A DNA stretch of 64,000 nucleotides from Gammaproteobacteria bacterium (GTDB lineage Bacteria; Pseudomonadota; Gammaproteobacteria; Arenicellales; JAJDZL01): positions 124,001-188,000 of the forward strand of contig JAJEHQ010000001.1 of the NCBI GenBank assembly GCA_022823625.1, read 5' to 3'. The notes under the pieces were generated by a model. That model ran no database searches. It worked only from the letters and a program-made list of their open reading frames with translations, and was not told the origin of the DNA. Shown one piece after another: positions 60,241-64,000 of the stretch (its first letter is position 1; each line of letters opens with the position of its first letter). Made by a program: the position numbers and the translations under genes.

Positions 60241-61005
60241 TCAAGATCGACTGTCGAGTAAACTCACAATTGAAGCGTGGTTATTCACAATTGCACGGCC
60301 GCGTGGGTCCAGTTCAAACCGATCCCTAATCGTAGACGATGCATTGTACTCCAGCAATAACTCAACTATTCCAGCATAACCATTGGTTGCTGCGTGATGC
60401 ATCGCTGTAGCGCCGTTATCATCTTGTGCATTAACATCTATTTTTGCATCACTTAGCAGTGCTGCAACCGTCTGCTCATGTCCGGAAAATGATGCGCGCA
60501 TGAGTGGCGTCCAACGATAAACATCCCGAGTGTTTACCTCTGCACCATGATCAATCAATATAGATGTTACTTCAGCGTGCCCCTTGGCTGCCGCAACCAT
60601 GAGTGCAGTCCATCCAAATTTTGCAGCCGCATTGACTTCAGCCCCGTGGTTCAGTAGCAGAATCATTGTTTCCAAATCACCCCGAATTGCCGAATACATT
60701 AATGCTGTTCCACCATTCAGATTTCTATCATTGATTTCAGCTCCCGCGCTAAGGAGCTTTTTCACTACTTCGCGAGAACTGAGTTTCGCAGCGAGCATCA
60801 ATGCCGTGCGTCCGTCATTAAGGCGGATGTTTGGATCCTGAAGCTGGTCAACATATCGATTCATCGCGACAATGTCTTCACGCTTCATCGCTTCATAAAA
60901 ACTGTCTGCCTCCGCCAGTGGCACATTGATTGCACTACCGATCAATGTCAACGATAGACCGGCAATTGCCACCAAAATTTTCTTATGGTACGCTATTGAA
61001 ATCAT
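60241..61005 (-). CDS. Exported ankyrin-repeat protein
   Basis: 254 aa from the ATG at 61005; a GTG one codon upstream is also possible. A signal peptide (ILVAIAGLSLTLIGSAINVPLAEA) precedes about six ankyrin repeats, e.g. DGRTALMLAAKLSSREVVKK and GWTALMVAAAKGHAEVTSIL. Ankyrin stacks bind proteins. The upstream stop TGA lies within a few bases of the start, so the unknown gene before it and this one are coupled. The Rieske-like gene follows 20 bp later. Confidence 0.88.
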   Translation of the reverse strand: MISIAYHKKILVAIAGLSLTLIGSAINVPLAEADSFYEAMKREDIVAMNRYVDQLQDPNIRLNDGRTALMLAAKLSSREVVKKLLSAGAEINDRNLNGGTALMYSAIRGDLETMILLLNHGAEVNAAAKFGWTALMVAAAKGHAEVTSILIDHGAEVNTRDVYRWTPLMRASFSGHEQTVAALLSDAKIDVNAQDDNGATAMHHAATNGYAGIVELLLEYNASSTIRDRFELDPRGRAIVNNHASIVSLLDSRS

Positions 61006-61008
61006 CAC

Positions 61009-61596
61009 TCAATGGACTTCAGATGATGACACTGAACGACTCCAACCAGTCTCCCGGAACTCATAATGCGATACAACCTCAGTAAGTGCTGCCTGAACAT
61101 CGTACTTTCCAGTTAATCGAATTAAGGCATCATGCTGTGTTGCCTGATCCAGTACATCCTTAAAAGCCTCATGCTCCATTAGACCTAACTGATTTTGCTG
61201 GCTATGAATGATCCAGTATGCTGCGTCCGCAAAATACCAGCGAATTCGTGGTTGAGAAGACAAAAGTTTAAGTGTTTCGAAATGTGATTCTGTTTCACCC
61301 GGTGTAAGCAGCACCTCACCGGTGAGTGGGTTGTCATCACCTCGGGTGAAGACTTCAAGTCGAATGACAACGACGGACGCACTTTCATGTTTAATGACAT
61401 CGGATTCTATCGCCACCGGTACAACACCTTCTCCAAGGCGTGTCAGATTACGTCGATCCAGTTTCGATTCGCCGCCGCCAATCTGAAAAAATATTGCAGT
61501 TTCCCAATTGCCAGCGTCAAAACTCACGGGCAGACAGGTCACACTTGAACCAGTGTAATCCATGCTGCTTCGTACAAATTCAGGAAACCTCTTCAT
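61009..61596 (-). CDS. Hypothetical protein
   Basis: 195 aa, not recognised. No signal peptide or membrane helix is apparent. The sequence mixes beta-like stretches (SVVVIRLEVFTRGDD) with a helical C-terminal half (MEHEAFKDVLDQATQHDALI). It begins the ankyrin/Rieske group, about 90 bp downstream of the formate dehydrogenase gamma gene and separated from it by a strong terminator. Confidence 0.7.
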   Translation of the reverse strand: MKRFPEFVRSSMDYTGSSVTCLPVSFDAGNWETAIFFQIGGGESKLDRRNLTRLGEGVVPVAIESDVIKHESASVVVIRLEVFTRGDDNPLTGEVLLTPGETESHFETLKLLSSQPRIRWYFADAAYWIIHSQQNQLGLMEHEAFKDVLDQATQHDALIRLTGKYDVQAALTEVVSHYEFRETGWSRSVSSSEVH

Positions 61597-61620
61597 TTTA
61601 TAGATTTTAGTTCCTGGGCA

Positions 61621-61662
61621 AGAAAAAAGCGCATCTAGAGCAACGAACTCAAGATGCGCTTT
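61621..61662 (-). terminator. Intrinsic terminator of the formate dehydrogenase operon
   Basis: AAAGCGCATCT (61626-61636) and AGATGCGCTTT (61652-61662) form a perfect 11-bp stem with a 15-nt loop. On the minus strand the stem is followed by six T residues. It lies 27 bp after the gamma-subunit stop, so it closes that transcript. Confidence 0.88.
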
Positions 61663-61688
61663 GTGTCTTTGGAATTCTTATCTAATGA

Positions 61689-62783
61689 TCAGGCAGTTGA
61701 TTCCGTTTCGCTTGAACTCGCAGGTGATGCTGAACTGTCAGCATCTTTAACTTCATCATACCACAAATCATGATGTTGCTTCGCCCACTCCTTGCTAACG
61801 TGTCCTTTAGTCATCGCATCAAGGGAGCCTTCAGAACCGATAGTTCCGATGTACACGTGTCCAAAGAAAACAGCGATCCAAAGTAGAGCTGAAACTGCAT
61901 GCAAGATATGCATGTATTGGGCATAGGATCGAGTGAACTCGACTCCGAAATACTCCTGAACCCAACCGATCAGCGCAAAACCTGAAAAACTGACTGCGCC
62001 AACCCCGAGCAAAATGACGATCCAGAACCAAACTTTCTCTCCACCGTTTGCCTTACCTGCACTTGGATGTGCTTTTCCGATAATTCCGCCACCTTTAAAG
62101 AACCACGCGACATCTACCGCAGTGGGAAGGTTATGGCGAACCCAGAAAATAAACATGAGAATCGGACCCAGTACGAAAAATGGGCCGAGGGTGTTGTGAA
62201 TGTTGATTGAAAGTCCTGCCCAGAAAGAAAACCCTTCAGGTCCCAGCAATGGTATCAGCAGGGCTCTTCCAAACAGCAAACTGAGCCCGGTTATTGCCAA
62301 AGCAATAAATAGTGAAGCTGTATACCAATGCATTGAGCGTTCCCAAAACCCCCATCGCTGAACTCGTTCACCAGATTCCGGTTCTGTCAGATCAATGCGA
62401 CCTCGCAGTGTATAGAACAAAACGATTGCAATCACGACGGCGAACAAAAACCAGCCGCCATAGTTTGCAATCAATCCGTTTCGAATCTGGCGCCAGTTCT
62501 GACCAGTTATGTTGTAGAGAGTGTTCGTTTCAGGATTTACTGACGAACTGGTTACGGAACTATAACCAGCACCGCCTTCCCGAACTACACGCCAGAATTC
62601 AGATCGTTGGTTTGCGTCACCTGCGGCCTGTTGTGCCTGCGCAGTTACACTCTGCGTTTCAGGAAACAAGTATCCCGTCAGTGGCAGAACTATCGCACAC
62701 ACCAAGACGAGCGCCAAGGTTAGTGTCATTTGCCGCACCCGTTTGGAGCGCACTCTGCCAGTAGTGATGTTGTGTGTGGCCAT
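61689..62783 (-). CDS. Formate dehydrogenase gamma subunit (cytochrome b556)
   Basis: 364 aa membrane diheme cytochrome b that passes electrons from the beta subunit to quinone. The core has four membrane helices with candidate heme His in RSMHWYTASLFI, SINIHNTLGPFF, MHILHAVSALLW and FFGHVYIGT. An N-terminal extension of about 110 residues has a signal-like helix and a polar domain before a further helix, which makes it longer than the ~210-aa E. coli FdnI. AAGGAG precedes the ATG. Confidence 0.92.
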   Translation of the reverse strand: MATHNITTGRVRSKRVRQMTLTLALVLVCAIVLPLTGYLFPETQSVTAQAQQAAGDANQRSEFWRVVREGGAGYSSVTSSSVNPETNTLYNITGQNWRQIRNGLIANYGGWFLFAVVIAIVLFYTLRGRIDLTEPESGERVQRWGFWERSMHWYTASLFIALAITGLSLLFGRALLIPLLGPEGFSFWAGLSINIHNTLGPFFVLGPILMFIFWVRHNLPTAVDVAWFFKGGGIIGKAHPSAGKANGGEKVWFWIVILLGVGAVSFSGFALIGWVQEYFGVEFTRSYAQYMHILHAVSALLWIAVFFGHVYIGTIGSEGSLDAMTKGHVSKEWAKQHHDLWYDEVKDADSSASPASSSETESTA

Positions 62784-62911
62784 TGATGTTAACTCCTTAC
62801 CTTATTCGTTACACTTACAGCGCTTTACGCATATAACTTGAGTGTCGATTTGTTTGTATTTCAATTTTCGGTCAGTTGTCGCAGCGGACACAGAACCGTT
62901 CAACCGTCTAA

Positions 62912-63109
62912 CTATCGATCCATCTGACCAGTGGTCAGTCTTTCTACAAGAGCACTGGACTGCGAAGTTCCCAACAATTGATCTTCGGGGCCCATGTAGA
63001 TTCCTGGTTCATGTAGCGTGACTTGAAAATCTTCCAAGCATCCACTGAGTGCTAATGAGCCGAAAATAATAAGAATTATTACTAAGAGCTTTCGATGCAT
63101 GTCCTTCAT
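62912..63109 (-). CDS. Small lipoprotein in the formate dehydrogenase operon
   Basis: 65 aa from the ATG at 63109 (MKDMHRK), preceded by CGGAGC. The signal ends in a lipobox LSGC (Cys24), so the mature peptide is about 42 residues with EDFQVTLHEPGIYMGPEDQL. Longer starts would begin inside the hairpin at 63170-63194. I do not know a characterised family. Its position between beta and gamma suggests an assembly or anchoring role. Confidence 0.7.
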   Translation of the reverse strand: MKDMHRKLLVIILIIFGSLALSGCLEDFQVTLHEPGIYMGPEDQLLGTSQSSALVERLTTGQMDR

Positions 63110-63169
63110 TGCTCCGATTGAATTGTTGATTTGTACCTGATTTTTTGGTTGTAGTTTATTCAGAGTCAA

Positions 63170-63194
63170 AAGGGGGAGGGTGTACCTCCCCCTT
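63170..63194 (-). terminator. Hairpin between formate dehydrogenase beta and the lipoprotein gene
   Basis: AAGGGGGAGG pairs with CCTCCCCCTT (10 bp, 5-nt loop). On the minus strand the stem is followed by TTGACTC, adjoining the stem's own TT. It begins 14 bp after the beta stop. It may cause partial termination or protect the alpha-beta mRNA and so set the subunit ratio. Confidence 0.65.
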
Positions 63195-63207
63195 CGACTA
63201 TTTCAGT

Positions 63208-63795
63208 TTATCCGGTAGGATAAGCCGTTTCCCATCCCCATGTCTGAGGTCGGGTTCCTCTTTGCAGTATGCGCTCACGGTAAATGTCGGCGATCATATC
63301 GCCATCACCTGCAATGAGTGCCTTAGTGGCACACATTTCAGCGCAAAGCGGAAGCTTACCTTCGGAGATGCGGTTACGACCATATTTGGTGTATTCTGCA
63401 TCCGAATTGTCAGCCAACGGACCACCTGCACAGAATGTGCATTTGTCCATTTTTCCGCGTACTCCAAACGCCTGCTGTTGTGGGAACTGCGGCGCGCCAA
63501 ACGGGCACGCATAGAAGCAGTAGCCACAGCCAATGCACAGGTCCTTGTCGTGCAGGACAATGCCGTCGTCGGTTGTGTAGAAACAATCGACTGGGCAAAC
63601 CGCAGCACAAGGAGCATCGGTACAGTGCATACATGCGACTGAAATTGACTTTTCACCAGGCTCACCATCACCTAACACGACAACGCGTCGACGATTGACA
63701 CCCCATGGAACTTCATTTTCATTTTTGCATGCAGTAACACAAGAGTTGCATTCGATGCATCGCTCTGCGTCGCACAGAAATTTCATTCTAGCCAT
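63208..63795 (-). CDS. Formate dehydrogenase beta (iron-sulfur) subunit
   Basis: 195 aa ferredoxin-like electron-transfer subunit. Four [4Fe-4S] motifs are readable: CIECNSCVTACK with CDAERC before it, CMHCTDAPCAAVCP, CIGCGYCFYACP, and CTFC plus later cysteines. It is shorter than E. coli FdnH (~294 aa) and lacks the C-terminal membrane helix. Spacing to the alpha gene is 14 bp with an AAGGAGG Shine-Dalgarno. Confidence 0.94.
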   Translation of the reverse strand: MARMKFLCDAERCIECNSCVTACKNENEVPWGVNRRRVVVLGDGEPGEKSISVACMHCTDAPCAAVCPVDCFYTTDDGIVLHDKDLCIGCGYCFYACPFGAPQFPQQQAFGVRGKMDKCTFCAGGPLADNSDAEYTKYGRNRISEGKLPLCAEMCATKALIAGDGDMIADIYRERILQRGTRPQTWGWETAYPTG

Positions 63796-63809
63796 AATTC
63801 AGACCTCCT

Positions 63810-64000
63810 TTAGGTGCTGAGTTTGCAGAGAGTAACTTTCGTCTCCTGCATTTGTGTTACTGAATCGTACCCATAGGTAAAAGCTGTGTTACAGGCTTCA
63901 CCTCTGACATATGGTGCAGTACCAGCCGGATATTTATCGACTAGATCCTTACCTTGGAACCATCCACCAAAGTGGAACGGAGTAAACACAGTTCCTGCAT
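63810..64000 (-). CDS. Formate dehydrogenase alpha subunit, C-terminal part (partial)
   Basis: Only the last ~63 codons lie in the window; the frame is open at the right edge. It reads GTVFTPFHFGGWFQGKDLVD and ends GYDSVTQMQETKVTLCKLST. This matches the C-terminal molybdopterin-dinucleotide-binding domain of respiratory formate dehydrogenases (FHFGGW, EACNTAFTYGYDSVTQMQETK). Whether it is a selenoprotein cannot be seen, because the active-site region is outside. Confidence 0.9.
   Translation of the reverse strand, partial: AGTVFTPFHFGGWFQGKDLVDKYPAGTAPYVRGEACNTAFTYGYDSVTQMQETKVTLCKLST

Noticed and set aside
62312-63642. Plus-strand frames of 150 and 165 codons opposite the formate dehydrogenase gamma and beta genes
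   Set aside because: The opposite strand encodes clear heme-His and 4Fe-4S motifs; the plus frames show no recognisable domain.
1-64000. CRISPR arrays, replication origin or complete insertion sequences
   Set aside because: No regularly spaced direct repeats, DnaA-box clusters or intact transposase with terminal repeats were seen.

Overview
The window is a contiguous piece of a bacterial chromosome that looks gammaproteobacterial. The signs are the gene order rplJL-rpoBC-rpsLG-fusA-S10-spc-alpha, the dapB-carA-carB order, prfB with its CTT-TGA frameshift followed by lysS, a Lol lipoprotein exporter, pntAB and a membrane formate dehydrogenase. No species can be named from the sequence. Base composition is moderate, with a few patches that differ locally (around 38.9-39.3 kb and 47.1-48.9 kb).

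Layout. 1-26.5 kb (+) is an unbroken transcription/translation block: the end of rplJ, rplL, rpoB, rpoC, then the str genes (rpsL, rpsG, fusA, with no tuf), the S10 genes, the spc genes with secY and rpmJ, and rpsM-rpsK-rpsD-rpoA-rplQ. RpoB is unusually long (1501 aa) because a lineage-specific module in its N-terminal half appears to be duplicated. 26.8-33.9 kb (-) is a six-gene operon: a dienelactone hydrolase/SnoaL-like fusion, a peptide-type ABC importer (binding protein, two permeases, two ATPases), and an SDR domain read in frame with the last ATPase. The SDR has lost its catalytic Tyr.

34.3-38.7 kb (+) carries a DUF924 gene, malate dehydrogenase, and a tightly coupled trio: family-2 glycosyltransferase, MTA/SAH-nucleosidase-like protein and a spore-photoproduct-lyase-like radical SAM enzyme. 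A decayed gene and a HigB/HigA-type toxin-antitoxin pair with a readable promoter/operator follow (38.9-40.1 kb). Then come dapB, carA and carB, converging on a Bax-inhibitor-1/YccA gene across a terminator hairpin embedded in the carB coding sequence.

46.9-48.9 kb looks like an acquired patch: tRNA-Ser(UGA), a broken IS21 istB tail directly after it, a Fic protein with an altered Fic motif, and another decayed fragment. 48.9-54.8 kb (-) holds a NitT/TauT-type ABC importer and pntAB. 54.9-59.4 kb (+) holds prfB (frameshifted), lysS, and a single Lol permease with LolD. 59.5-64 kb (-) holds a three-gene group (unknown protein, exported ankyrin protein, Rieske-like protein with altered cluster ligands) and a formate dehydrogenase operon (alpha partial, beta, small lipoprotein, cytochrome b gamma).

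The best candidates for undescribed biology are the glycosyltransferase-nucleosidase-SPL trio, the hydrolase/importer/degenerate-SDR operon, the Rieske-like protein with His replaced by Glu, and the duplicated RpoB module. Comparisons with E. coli and other reference proteins are from memory; no alignment or database search was run.
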